Under the pieces are notes generated by a model. That model saw nothing but the letters and a program-made list of their open reading frames with translations. It was not told the origin of the DNA and searched no databases. This document shows, in pieces, positions 36,580 to 45,584 of a stretch of 64,000 bases of DNA; position 1 is the first letter of the stretch, and every line of letters starts with the position of its first letter. The translations under genes and the position numbers were made by a program. This DNA is from JBEKIK01 sp963838495 (GTDB taxonomy: Bacteria > Planctomycetota > Planctomycetia > Pirellulales > Thermoguttaceae). The stretch is taken from positions 3,038,001 to 3,102,000 of the forward strand of contig CAWIRC010000001.1 in the NCBI GenBank assembly GCA_963838495.1, in the 5' to 3' direction.

Positions 36580-39023
36580 TCAGCAACAGGATTCTTTCAA
36601 GGCGTATATTTTCAGAGTTTTGAGCAGTTTGGCGCGATCGATGGGTTTGGTGAGATAGCCGTCGCAGCCGGCGCTTAGGCATTTTTTGTTATCGCCCAGC
36701 ATGGCTTGGGCGGTCAGGGCGACAATTGGTTTTGTATAACCGGCGTTGCGCAGGCTTCTTGTGGCTTGATATCCGTCCATGATCGGCATTTGCATGTCCA
36801 TGAAAATGACATCGAAGGGGCGGTTTTCCCGTTGGGCCATAAGGGCAAGGTCCAGGGCTTCTTTTCCATTTTCGGCCAAGGCCACTTCGGCGCCGGCCTT
36901 GCGGAGAATAAAGGCGATTAATCGCTGATTGTCGGGCCCGTCCTCGGCCAGCAGAACACGGCAATTGAGATTGACGTTTTCCATCAAGGGCGGGGTGCTG
37001 GGCTGGGCAATTTGCGATGGGCGATCGATGAGTTTTATTCCGTCCAGGGGACCGGTGTTGATGACTAGCGAGAATGTGCTCCCTTTTCCGGGAGCGCTGG
37101 ACACCGTGATATCGCCGCCAAGCAATACGGCAAGGCGCCGGCTGATGGCCAAGCCCAGGCCGGTTCCGCCGAAACGGCGGCAGGTCGAGGTATCGGCTTG
37201 GGAAAAAGCCTGGAAAAGCAGGTCGATTTGTTGCTGCGACATGCCGATGCCCGTGTCGATGATATCGAAGTACAGCTTGGGGAGATTATTGGCGCCGGCG
37301 GCGACCGCACCACTACCCGCACTTCGCCGGTTTCGGTGAACTTGAGGGCATTGCCGATGAGGTTGACTAGAATTTGTCTCAAACTGAAGGGATCGGTGTG
37401 GATATTTTCGGGAATGTCGCCTTGGAAATCGAGCGACAGGGCGAGGCCCTTTGCATCGGCGCAGACCTTCATGGTGGAGAGCACGTCGGCGGCGATCTGG
37501 GTCGGCGAGCACGTGGAGGGCGTGATTTCGAATTTGCCGGTTTCGATTTTGGAGAGATCGAGGATGTCGTTGATGATGGCGAGGAGATATTCCCCGTTTC
37601 TTTTGATGATGTCGGCGGCTTCTTTGACTTCCTGCCTGGTGGCGTCGCCCAGAAGGATATCGGAGAAGCCGAGGATTGCCGTCATGGGGGTGCGGATTTC
37701 ATGGCTGATGTTGGCGAGGAAGGCGCTTTTTGCCTGGTTGGCTGCATCGGCGGCTTCCTTGGCTTTGGCCAATTGGATTTCCGCTCTTTTGCGCATGAGG
37801 GCCTCGGTAAAGGCGGCGGCCAGGGATTCGATGGTTTTTTGATCGGTGGCGTCATAACCCGATTCTTTATTGACCAAGATGATCACCCCGATCGTTTTTC
37901 CGCCTTCGTGCAGGGGGACGCCCAGAAATGCCCTGGGCGTGGGCTGATTTTCGAATATACCCATGGCGTCCGGCAGCCCGGTGGAATCGTTTTTTATCAC
38001 CGATTTGCCGTTTTTGAACACGCTTGCCCAGATGCCGCGGATTTCTATATTCCGTTTTGCCGTCGTGGCGGCGGCATTTGTGATGTGACACGAATTACAG
38101 CCGGCGTCGCTGGCGGCCAGGGCGTCGAAACGCCCGGCCTGGTTCATTTCACCGATCAGTCCGAACTTGCTCTTGGTCAAGTTAAGCGCTTCGACCAGGC
38201 ATAATTGGGCCAGATCTTTTTCTTCGCGGCAGGTCAGCGATTTTTCCAGTACGCGGTTGATTGCGTACAGCATATCGTTGTGTTGGAGACGTTCCTCGGC
38301 GAGTTTTCTGGTGAAAAATTCCGGCAGGTTGCCTTCCAGCAGGCGGGAGGCCTTGTCCTGGCGGTGTTTTACGTATTGTACAACCCGCTGGGCGATGGAT
38401 TCGGGCGGGGCCATGATGAAGCGGCAAGTATGGTCGCCGGCGGCGCGGCAGAGGACTTCCACGGTGACCAGAGGCAGCCCGAAGCTGGCCTCGCACCAGC
38501 CCGCCGAATAGCCTGCGTTCATCATGCACACCGGCCCATCGGCCGTGCGATTGTTGCGCAGCCAGGCGTCGGCTTCGAAGGAGTACGGATGATTGTAGAT
38601 CAAGTAATAATTTTTATCGGCGGATGGATTGGACTCGGGCAGGATGTTAACGAAGGCCCAGCCGGAGTGGGCGAAGTGGATCGGGCCCGCGGAGAGCCTG
38701 GCCACCGGATCTTGAAGATTCATTTTGGCGTGGAAACGTTCGGCGTCGGACTTGCCGATGGCGTGGGCAAAATCAAAGAGCATGTTTCGGGCGAACTCGT
38801 TGGCTTCGGCCTCCCGCCCCGCTCCGAAAAGCCGTTTTACCAGGGCGAAGAATTCGATCGACAACGCGGCGCCCCGGACTAAAATATACCGTTCGTCGCC
38901 GATCTCGATCGTGCCCTGCTCGGGCTTGAATATGCGCGAGGAAAAGAAGTTCGACACGATCGGCTCCATCTGTGCGAAGACGGGCTCGATGTTTTCGGGA
39001 ACCTTCACGGTCTTTAATGACAT
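36580..39023 (-). CDS. Hybrid sensor histidine kinase with V4R and GAF domains, frameshifted
   Basis: About 815 residues in two frames. Order: an N-terminal XylR_N/V4R-like sensor (GYSAGWCEASFGLPLVTVEV with CRAAGDHTCRFIMAPPE), a GAF domain (IRGIWASVFKNGKSVIKND, FLGVPLHEGGKTIGVIILVN), HisKA with ANISHEIRTPM (phospho-His), HATPase with NALKFTETGEV, DTGIGM and FGGTGLGLAISRRL, and a C-terminal receiver with FMDMQMPIMDGYQ (phospho-Asp) and ALTAQAM. The break lies near 37305; restoring one G gives VVVRVAAGANNLPKLYFDI. No TM helix, so a soluble sensor, perhaps for a small hydrophobic ligand given V4R. No adjacent regulator; the output is unknown. Confidence 0.85.
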
Positions 39024-39566
39024 AGTTGGTTTCCCTTATACAGGATTAAAACTACGGCTGTATAAGCAGCTTTCGGGAAGCGGTTATTAATCTAAATATA
39101 GCTATAGATTCAGAGTGATGGCCCCGAAGCGAAGCGTGAGTGGGACAGCGGATTTGAGCCATTTATCAGATGGGCACGCGCGCGGTTATCCGGGCAAATT
39201 TGGCCAATCAATTTATTTAATGACTGTTCTATCCCTGCCAGAAAACAATCACGTGACAACTATAAAAATATATAGCTTTTATATCTCTCTCGTTTATGGC
39301 GAAGCTCTGCCTGGCTTTCCCGGTAAGCCTTGCAACAAAGGGGGGTGCGGGCCGAATGGCGCTACTATCAGAATTTCTGATAAATTGGGATGCAGCGCCT
39401 GGGGGGTGAGGATGCTTGGGTTCAATCCAATATGCCGTTTCGAACGGCGTGAGTGAAAAGATGTTGGCCAAATATCCTATGTCCCGGCATCCTTAATCGC
39501 TCTCAAGGCGAGGTTTGAGACTCGGACACCTTCACAGCATGTGTTATCGGTACTATCCTTTTAACG
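39024..39566. other. 543-bp intergenic region between kinase and SAM hydrolase
   Basis: No gene is supported. The two flanking genes diverge, so both promoters should lie here. AT-rich patches are near 39085-39110 and 39255-39300. Small inverted repeats occur (atcagaatttctgat near 39366-39380; gccgtttcgaacggc near 39432-39446). No known riboswitch pattern was recognised. Confidence 0.5.
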
Positions 39567-40352
39567 ATGAGCATCATAACGTTGACCACCGATTTCGGTA
39601 CGGGCAGCCCGTATGTGGCGGCGATGAAAGGGGTGATTCTTTCGATCAACCCCGGCGCGATCATCGTGGATCTTACGCACGAGATTCCCGCCCAGGACGT
39701 GCGGCAAGCGGCCTTGGCGCTGGAGGATGCGGCCGAGTATTTTCCACCCGAGACGATACATGTGGCGGTGGTCGATCCCGGCGTGGGGACGCAACGGGCG
39801 ATCGTCTATGCCCGGATCGGGTCGCAGCAATATCTTGCCCCGGACAACGGGTTGTTAAGCCGGTTGGTTGAGCGCACACCGCCCACGAAAATCTTTCGCA
39901 TTACGGAAGCGCGATACTGGCTGGAAAAGGTGTCATCGACCTTTCACGGGCGGGACATATTGGCGCCCGTGGCCGCTCGGTTGAGTTTGGGTTTGGCGCC
40001 CGAGGAGCTTGGACCGGCGCTGGAAAAAATAATTGTCTTGGACTGGCCCCGCGTGCGGATCAGTCCTTTGCGGATCGACGGCGCGGTGTTGGAGATTGAC
40101 TCATTCGGCAATATCATAACCAACATCACGGCCGAGATGCTTTCCGGCCGGCCCACCGACAAGCGAGCCTGCATCGTCTGCAATATTTATGAGACCTGGG
40201 GCATATATCACACCTACGCCGAGCAACCGCGGGGAACGCTTTGCGCCGTGATTGGGTCTAATGGGCGTCTGGAGTTGGCGATCGTGGGCGACAACGCCGC
40301 CGCCCGGTTGGGGCTCAGCGTGGGCATGCCGGTGGCGATCGCTTGGGAATAG
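39567..40352 (+). CDS. SAM hydroxide adenosyltransferase (DUF62 family)
   Basis: 261 residues of the DUF62 family. Clear motifs are ITLTTDFGTGSPYVAAMKG near the start, DLTHEIPAQDVRQAA, VVDPGVGTQRA and LAPDNGLLS, then SFGNIITNI in the C-terminal domain and VIGSNGRLELAIVGDNAA. Family members hydrolyse S-adenosylmethionine to adenosine and methionine using an activated water, with an Asp-Arg-His type active site. The biological purpose in most bacteria is unclear. The gene stands alone. The start ATG at 39567 begins the conserved domain directly, and no upstream ribosome-binding site is striking. Confidence 0.9.
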   Translation: MSIITLTTDFGTGSPYVAAMKGVILSINPGAIIVDLTHEIPAQDVRQAALALEDAAEYFPPETIHVAVVDPGVGTQRAIVYARIGSQQYLAPDNGLLSRLVERTPPTKIFRITEARYWLEKVSSTFHGRDILAPVAARLSLGLAPEELGPALEKIIVLDWPRVRISPLRIDGAVLEIDSFGNIITNITAEMLSGRPTDKRACIVCNIYETWGIYHTYAEQPRGTLCAVIGSNGRLELAIVGDNAAARLGLSVGMPVAIAWE

Positions 40353-40667
40353 CGGAAAGTTGAAAGCTGCATTTTTTAGTAGTTAGCTGAATTTGCACAT
40401 TAAAAAATCATGCCCCAAAATGGACGATAGAAACAATTGAGAAGGCTAAAATGGCGAAGATAAGCAAAGTTTAACGGGCCCGACTGTAGGGAATTTATTC
40501 GTTACAGGCCCTCCGCAAGAACTTATTCCTAGGCAAGCTTTTCTAAAAATGCCGATAAAACTCATGGGGTGAACTCTACGGGCCGCGCGAAGATCGGTCT
40601 GTATATCCACAAATAACGCCCGATGAGCTTCTTTTTACATAATCGCCGATACAGGGAGGAACGGGAA
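40353..40667. other. Intergenic region upstream of the first barrel gene
   Basis: About 315 bp with no supported gene. It should hold the promoter of the outer-membrane gene. A good ribosome-binding site, AGGGAGGAACGGGAA, lies directly before the ATG at 40668. No strong hairpin was seen. Confidence 0.5.
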
Positions 40668-41711
40668 ATGAAACGCTGCATGGAAATCGGATTATCGAGC
40701 ATGGTCGCCTTGTTTTTATGTGCGGGGGTAACCGCGGGGCAAGTCGGAAGCGATGGCAACCTGGCTTATACAGTTTCAAATTCAAACTTGCAACTCGACG
40801 TTCCGCCGGCGAACAATCCGAGCGACTTGGTGATACGCAACAGGTTGGATTCGGGTTGCCCCTGGACGATCTCGGCCGACGCCATGATTATGTCCCGGAG
40901 CGGAGGAAAATCATCGCTCATGGTGGTCGATCCCATAAGCGGCGGAGAACTTTTACATGCGAACGATTTTAATTTTGCCTGGGCCGCCGGGCCGCGGGTG
41001 GGAATTGTGGCCGAGGACGTGTGTTGCTGCTGCGACTTGGAGGCGAGTTACTTCGGAATCGACGAGTGGTCGGCTGGGAAAAACATAATCGCCTCCGATG
41101 ACGGCGCGGAATTTTTGTTCTTCAACGATCCGGGACACGCGGTTTTCTTGGACTCCGGTGAGTTGCTTGACTTTCACTATATTTCCAGCCTGCACAGCGT
41201 GGAGATCAACTTGCGCCATCCCATCTGGGACCGGCTCAGCGTGCTTATGGGTTTTCGCTACGTGGAATTGCATGAAGAACTCAACGTTAGAGAATATGAT
41301 CCCATTGAACAAAGTTACTCTTCGTTATTGACCGACAACGTGGACAACCATCTATACGGGGGCCAGATCGGCTTGAATGTGGCGTTTATCAATACTTGCA
41401 GTTGCAGCATCGAGGGCGTGATAAAGGCAGGCGTGTACGGAAATTCTTCCGACCTGGTGATGAGGGCTTCCGACCGGCTTTTGGGGGACGCAACCAGCCA
41501 TACCGCCATACTGGGCGAAATCGGCTTGATGGGCATATTCCAATTGACCGACCACCTTGCGGCGCGGCTGGGTTACCAAGCCATGTGGCTCGACGGCATC
41601 GCCATAGCCAGCGATCAGGTGGAAAGCGTCAATCCCGCCAATCCAAAACCATATATGGGCGGCACGCTCTTTTATCATGGGGCAACGGCCGGGTTCGAAT
41701 ACGCCTTTTAA
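40668..41711 (+). CDS. BBP7-like outer-membrane beta-barrel protein (first)
   Basis: 347 residues beginning with a signal peptide (MKRCMEIGLSSMVALFLCAG). The remainder has alternating patterns typical of beta strands, an AWAAGPRVGIVAED and FRYVELHEEL segment as in BBP7-type barrels of planctomycetes, and a C-terminal strand ending in Phe (HGATAGFEYAF). A run of four cysteines (VCCCCDLEASYF) is unusual and may form disulfides or bind metal. It should sit in the outer membrane. Function is unknown. A strong terminator follows at 41737. A distant relative is at 55391-56877. Confidence 0.7.
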   Translation: MKRCMEIGLSSMVALFLCAGVTAGQVGSDGNLAYTVSNSNLQLDVPPANNPSDLVIRNRLDSGCPWTISADAMIMSRSGGKSSLMVVDPISGGELLHANDFNFAWAAGPRVGIVAEDVCCCCDLEASYFGIDEWSAGKNIIASDDGAEFLFFNDPGHAVFLDSGELLDFHYISSLHSVEINLRHPIWDRLSVLMGFRYVELHEELNVREYDPIEQSYSSLLTDNVDNHLYGGQIGLNVAFINTCSCSIEGVIKAGVYGNSSDLVMRASDRLLGDATSHTAILGEIGLMGIFQLTDHLAARLGYQAMWLDGIAIASDQVESVNPANPKPYMGGTLFYHGATAGFEYAF

Positions 41712-41736
41712 ATTCGCCCGTATCCAATCGTCTTCC

Positions 41737-41769
41737 AAGCCCACGGGTTGCAACCCGTGGGCTTTTTTT
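41737..41769 (+). terminator. Rho-independent terminator of the barrel gene
   Basis: Perfect hairpin AAGCCCACGGGTTG / CAACCCGTGGGCTT followed by seven T's, 25 bp after the stop codon. Of textbook form. Confidence 0.93.
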
Positions 41770-41789
41770 ATACCCTGGAGACTAAAAAT

Positions 41790-41821
41790 GTTGGTGCGGC
41801 AGTTTAACTATGCCCCAACCG
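41790..41821. repeat. GGGGC-CAGT hairpin family, imperfect copy
   Basis: gttggtgcggcagtttaact then atgccccaac is an imperfect inverted repeat like the perfect one at 4481-4511 and the copy at 49709-49737. It lies just before bioA. Confidence 0.65.
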
Positions 41822-41861
41822 TGTATGCAAATTCTGGACCTTGAACCCCGGACCATTTGTC

Positions 41862-43217
41862 ATGCCCTATCGCAACGCAGAAGATCTAAAATCCTGGGAC
41901 AAAACGCTCGTCTGGCACGCCTTTACGCAGATGGCCGAGTACGAGCCGTTGATCTTGGAGCGGGCCGAGGGCTGCGTACTATGGGATATCGACGGCAATA
42001 GTTACATCGACGGCATAAGCAGCTTGTGGTGCAATATCCATGGGCACAGGCACCCGAAAATCGACGCGGCGGTACGCCAGCAGCTCGAGCGCGTGGCCCA
42101 TGTCACTTCGTTGGGCAGTTCGAATCCCATGACCATCCACCTGGCAAAGCGCCTGGTCGATCTTGCACCGCCGGGGCTTGGGCACGTTTTCTTTTCCGAC
42201 GACGGGGCCACGGCCGTGGAAGTGGCCATTAAAATGGCCCTGCAATACTGGCGGCAAAGAAAAAATCCCAAACCGGAAAAAACCTGCTACCTGGCCCTGG
42301 GCGAGGCTTATCACGGCGACACCCTGGGCGGCGTAAGCGTGGGCGGGGTGGAACGGTTCCATGCCATGTTCCGGCCGCTTTTGTTCGAAACGCTCCGCGT
42401 ACCTGTGCCCGATATGTATCGAACGCCGGCGGGCGTGGGGCAGGAAGAATTGTGCAAATATCACCTGGCAAAATTGGAGCAGGTGTTGGCCGAGCATCAC
42501 CGGCGGCTTGCCGCGATGGTGATCGAGCCCTTGGTGCAAGCGGCGGCGGGCATGATCGTGCATCCGCGGGGATATCTGCGCGGAGCGAGGGACCTGACGC
42601 GAAAATACGACGTGCTTTTGATCGCCGACGAGGTGGCGGTGGGCTTTGGACGGACGGGAAAGATGTTCGCCTGCCAGCACGAGGGCGTCACGCCCGATTT
42701 CCTCTGCCTGGCAAAGGGCATTACCGGCGGGTATCTGCCCTTGGCCGCCACGCTGGCGACGGATGAAATTTATCAAGCTTTTTTGGGCACCTATGCTGAG
42801 AGCAAAACGTTTTTCCACGGGCATACCTACGGGGGCAATCCCCTGGGCGCGGCAGCGGCGCTGGCCTCGCTGGATATTTTTGAAGAGGAAAAAACCTTGG
42901 AACGGATGGCGCCGAAGATCGCCAGGTTAAAAGAGCATCTTGCCCGTATTGGCCGGATGCCGCACGTCGGGCACGTCCGCCAGTGCGGCCTGATCGGCGC
43001 GATTGAACTGGTCCGCGACAAAGCGACAAAGGAGCCTTATCCCTGGGAGGAAAAGCGCGGCCTGCGCGTGTGCGATTACGCCCGCAACGAAGGCGTGCTG
43101 CTGCGCCCGCTGGGCAATGTGATAGTGATCATGCCGCCGCTTTCGATCACACTTGAGCAGTTGGACAAAATTCTCGGCGCGATGGAGAGGGGCATCGAGG
43201 ACGTGATTCGGGAATAA
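41862..43217 (+). CDS. bioA: Adenosylmethionine-8-amino-7-oxononanoate aminotransferase
   Basis: 451 residues of the class III aminotransferase fold. BioA features are WHAFTQMAEYEPLILERAEG at the N-terminus, GISSLWCNIHGHRHP, FFSDDGATAVEVAIKMALQY, AYHGDTLGGVSVGG, LIADEVAVGFGRTGKMFACQ and LCLAKGITGGYLPLAATL with the PLP lysine. It makes 7,8-diaminononanoate using SAM as amino donor in biotin synthesis. bioB, bioD and bioF are not nearby. The ATG at 41862 is chosen; a TTG seven codons earlier is possible. It ends 12 bp before the convergent toxin gene. The frame is intact. Confidence 0.94.
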   Translation: MPYRNAEDLKSWDKTLVWHAFTQMAEYEPLILERAEGCVLWDIDGNSYIDGISSLWCNIHGHRHPKIDAAVRQQLERVAHVTSLGSSNPMTIHLAKRLVDLAPPGLGHVFFSDDGATAVEVAIKMALQYWRQRKNPKPEKTCYLALGEAYHGDTLGGVSVGGVERFHAMFRPLLFETLRVPVPDMYRTPAGVGQEELCKYHLAKLEQVLAEHHRRLAAMVIEPLVQAAAGMIVHPRGYLRGARDLTRKYDVLLIADEVAVGFGRTGKMFACQHEGVTPDFLCLAKGITGGYLPLAATLATDEIYQAFLGTYAESKTFFHGHTYGGNPLGAAAALASLDIFEEEKTLERMAPKIARLKEHLARIGRMPHVGHVRQCGLIGAIELVRDKATKEPYPWEEKRGLRVCDYARNEGVLLRPLGNVIVIMPPLSITLEQLDKILGAMERGIEDVIRE

Positions 43218-43229
43218 TCAAATAAAGAA

Positions 43230-43529
43230 TCATTCTAATAAGGCATCATGATCGTGCGCTCCATGAAGTACACGGGCAACTTGGATGCCGTTTGGTATGG
43301 GGAAGAAATAAATAACGTAATTTCCAACAGAAAAACTTCGGTAACGACCTGTGGCAAACTCTGGACGAAGTTGCCCCATTTCCGGCTGAGTTGCAAGCGT
43401 TTCACAAGTTCGATACAGGGAAGCCTGAAAATTCTTGGCCCGTTCACTACTTCCACTTTGATGAGCGATATATACTCCGATATCAACAAGATCGGATTCC
43501 GCCTCGGGAGAGATTATCAATCGGGCCAT
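43230..43529 (-). CDS. ParE/RelE-type toxin
   Basis: 99 residues with the RelE/ParE fold pattern: MARLIISPEAESDLVDIGVY, a helical middle, RPEFATGRYRSFSVGNYVIYFF and VARVLHGAHDHDALLE. ParE toxins inhibit gyrase and RelE toxins cleave mRNA at the ribosome. The closing R-V-L-H-G-A-x-D sequence is more like ParE. It follows its antitoxin by 15 bp on the same strand, in the usual antitoxin-first order. The actual target cannot be read from sequence. Confidence 0.87.
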   Translation of the reverse strand: MARLIISPEAESDLVDIGVYIAHQSGSSERAKNFQASLYRTCETLATQPEMGQLRPEFATGRYRSFSVGNYVIYFFPIPNGIQVARVLHGAHDHDALLE

Positions 43530-43544
43530 TGCTCAAAGAGAAAA

Positions 43545-43778
43545 CTATGTTGATTCCAGTCGAGCTCGAACCTTTGCATTGATTTCTTCCATGTTCCATT
43601 CTTTGCCTTCGCCGCGCTCAAGTTGTTCGATACCCAAATTCACATCGCGGATCAGTTGTTCACGCCTTTTTAGTAATTCAACGGCACGATCTAATGCCTC
43701 GCCGCGGTCGTGGTACAGACCGGCCTCAACGGCCTGTTGGATGTAGTGCTCATTTTCCGGTGATAAATTGGTTGCCAT
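43545..43778 (-). CDS. ParD-like antitoxin
   Basis: 77 residues. The N-terminus MATNLSPENEHYIQQAVEAG with YHDRGEALDRAVELLKRREQ is the ribbon-helix-helix pattern of ParD-type antitoxins. The C-terminal part would wrap the toxin. It lies just upstream of the ParE-like gene and would repress the shared promoter, located in the AT-rich stretch after 43778. Confidence comes mainly from the pair. Confidence 0.83.
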   Translation of the reverse strand: MATNLSPENEHYIQQAVEAGLYHDRGEALDRAVELLKRREQLIRDVNLGIEQLERGEGKEWNMEEINAKVRARLEST

Positions 43779-44148
43779 GCTAATTTTCCTTCATGCTCCT
43801 TCAATTAAACATACACAATTGGGGCGTAACATTCAACATTTTACATTATACCCCCCTTGCCCCCTCAACCTTACCGATTTGTGGGAATTTGTCGGAAAAA
43901 AGATTGACATTTACCGGGGGGGGTAAATTAGGCAACATTGCTTTTCTTCAAGGCAATGTTTTATGAGGCAGCGTTAGCACACGGACAGACGGTTTACTGA
44001 ATAGTGTCAGTACGTTTCGGTGTGCATTCTATGGTTGGCTCACTTGTAATGCGCTAATTCTCGGATGTTTTTATTAACGAAGATTTTCTGCCTTTACTTC
44101 ATCGATTGCAGGACATGAAGTCGCTCGCAGTTTTAAGGGAGGTGTGAG
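43779..44148. other. Intergenic region upstream of the PEP-CTERM lectin
   Basis: No gene. It has runs of C (taccccccttgccccctcaa) and G (taccgggggggtaaatta), which form a loose inverted repeat at 43850-43928, and a candidate ribosome-binding site gggaggtgtgag before the ATG at 44149. Promoters for both the antitoxin and the lectin gene should lie here. Confidence 0.5.
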
Positions 44149-44808
44149 ATGAGATGGTTGATGGTTTATCTTGTTGGCTTCGTGACAGTGTGTGTCAGCA
44201 TCTTGTGTGATTTGCATCATGCGAATGCGGAACAGAGTGGTGTCCAATGGAGCGGCAATGGACATTGGTATGAAGCCTTCTCTGTCCCCGCTGGGATTAC
44301 ATGGACAGCCGCCAAAGCCGCCGCAGAAAGCAAGGGCGGGTATCTGGCATCGGCCACTAGCACTGAAGAAAATACTTTCATCTTCAATTTGGTTTCCGAC
44401 GTTTCCGACCCCTATAAGTTCTGGACGGTGCAGGATGAGTTTTATGGCTCGTTAAGTACTGGGCCGTGGCTTGGCGGCCGTCAGTACGACAAGCTGGCCG
44501 AACCAGCGGGACATTGGGAATGGTTAAGCGGCGACCCGTGGATCTACACAAACTGGTCCAACACCTCGTGGACTGAGGAACCTAACAACGGCGGCGGTGT
44601 AGAGGACTGGTTGGGGTTCATGCATCTCGAAGTCGGAGGTACTGGACTTCACATGGGTGACACCTGGAATGACTTTTCCTATGACAACCCCTTCGTAATC
44701 AGTTACGTCGTCGAATACGTCCCCGAACCCTCCAGCTTCATACTCCTCAGTGCCGGTGGCATTAGCCTGCTCGCCTATATTTTGCGGCGGAGGAAGAAAA
44801 CAGTGTAG
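44149..44808 (+). CDS. Secreted C-type-lectin-domain protein with PEP-CTERM tail
   Basis: 219 residues. A signal peptide lies at residues 3-25. The mature part resembles C-type lectin domains: GHWYEAFSVPAGITWTAAKA, GGYLASATSTEENTFIF, PWLGGRQ, WEWLSGDPWIYTNW and EPNNGGGVEDWLGF with its EPN-type sugar or calcium motif. The tail VPEPSSFILLSAGGISLLAY followed by RRRKK is a standard PEP-CTERM signal. It is probably attached at the cell surface after exosortase processing and may bind carbohydrate. It lies between two toxin-antitoxin pairs. A GU-containing terminator follows. Confidence 0.88.
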   Translation: MRWLMVYLVGFVTVCVSILCDLHHANAEQSGVQWSGNGHWYEAFSVPAGITWTAAKAAAESKGGYLASATSTEENTFIFNLVSDVSDPYKFWTVQDEFYGSLSTGPWLGGRQYDKLAEPAGHWEWLSGDPWIYTNWSNTSWTEEPNNGGGVEDWLGFMHLEVGGTGLHMGDTWNDFSYDNPFVISYVVEYVPEPSSFILLSAGGISLLAYILRRRKKTV

Positions 44809-44837
44809 AGTATCAAAGACAATCTACATACAAGACG

Positions 44838-44871
44838 AACGGGCCGTCGGTGTGGGCGGTCCGTTTTGTTT
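44838..44871 (+). terminator. Likely rho-independent terminator of the lectin gene
   Basis: AACGGGCCG (44838-44846) pairs with CGGTCCGTT (44857-44865) with one G-U pair, then TTGTTT. It lies 30 bp after the lectin stop. Confidence 0.6.
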
Positions 44872-45009
44872 GGGATCGCGGATTTTTTATTGCGAACATA
44901 TTGAATAAAGCCACGCAAGACGTTGGGCGGACGAATATCGGGCATAGCCTGAACGACGAGACTATGCGTTGAGGATCGCCACCAGTTTTTCGATTACCGC
45001 ATCAATTTT

Positions 45010-45294
45010 TTAGCGATTGATGCGGCCCGCGCGGTAAAGAATTATGTCCAGATCGGCCGTGAAAATTCGATTAGGGCGGATGTTGCTGGGCTTGCGGAGC
45101 GATCCCGACTCGAAATCGGAAGGCAACAGCGCCACAGCATGCGCGTCGCGTACGGATTGACTGGTGATTTGACAGAGAATCGCTACATTGTCTTCGGACG
45201 CAGCAAGAACCAAAGCGGGGCGGCGTTTGGTTTGGCTCAGGTCGGCGAATGGAAATGGTAGTACGACGACATCGCCCTTCACAAATCCTGCCAT
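45010..45294 (-). CDS. PemK/MazF-type toxin
   Basis: 94 residues from the ATG at 45294. The fold pattern is clear: GDVVVLPFPFADLSQTKRRP followed by ALVLA, an ICQITSQ strand and the C-terminal RIFTADLDIILYRAG. These toxins are sequence-specific endoribonucleases. Its start overlaps the end of the antitoxin gene by 16 bp, so translation is coupled. A longer frame starting at 45321 is less likely because of that overlap. Confidence 0.87.
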   Translation of the reverse strand: MAGFVKGDVVVLPFPFADLSQTKRRPALVLAASEDNVAILCQITSQSVRDAHAVALLPSDFESGSLRKPSNIRPNRIFTADLDIILYRAGRINR

Positions 45295-45473
45295 GCTTCG
45301 TCTTCCTCCGGCCGAAGCCAATCGCGGGAAAGAACCTTTTCGCTTGCCATCGCTGTAGGCACTTTTTGATGGGCGACCTTGATTTTCAAGAATCGAACGA
45401 AATCGGCTAACTCTTCCAGATATTCGCCCGGCAAGTCGTCAACAGCCTGGAGAATCATCTCTTTGTCCGTCAT
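45279..45473 (-). CDS. Antitoxin partner of the PemK/MazF-type toxin (DUF2281-like)
   Basis: 64 residues, MTDKEMILQAVDDLPGEYLE followed by ELADFVRFLK. This matches the short DUF2281-type proteins that pair with MazF or PIN toxins. The C-terminal half (SRDWLRPEEDEAWQDL) is acidic and probably blocks the toxin. It overlaps the toxin start by 16 bp. The ATG at 45473 follows a short purine-rich stretch. Confidence 0.8.
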   Translation of the reverse strand: MTDKEMILQAVDDLPGEYLEELADFVRFLKIKVAHQKVPTAMASEKVLSRDWLRPEEDEAWQDL

Positions 45474-45584
45474 GTCAGCAACCTCCCGGATTTTATCGCC
45501 ATTAAAACCGATAGATTAGCCTTTACTATTTATATTATAGCGGCACTTCAACACCATGTAAAATCTATAATTGGTGATTGTCTG

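Noticed and set aside
38083..38097. CNSCH, a heme-c-like CxxCH motif in the histidine kinase
   Set aside because: It lies in the GAF domain of a protein with no export signal, so heme attachment is improbable. The pattern is likely accidental.
39024..39566. SAM or c-di-GMP riboswitch before the SAM hydrolase
   Set aside because: No conserved core of either class could be matched by eye; only small unrelated palindromes are seen.
44030..44060. Sigma-54 promoter (tggctcacttgtaatgcgct) before the PEP-CTERM gene
   Set aside because: The GG and GC elements are two bases too far apart for a -24/-12 promoter.
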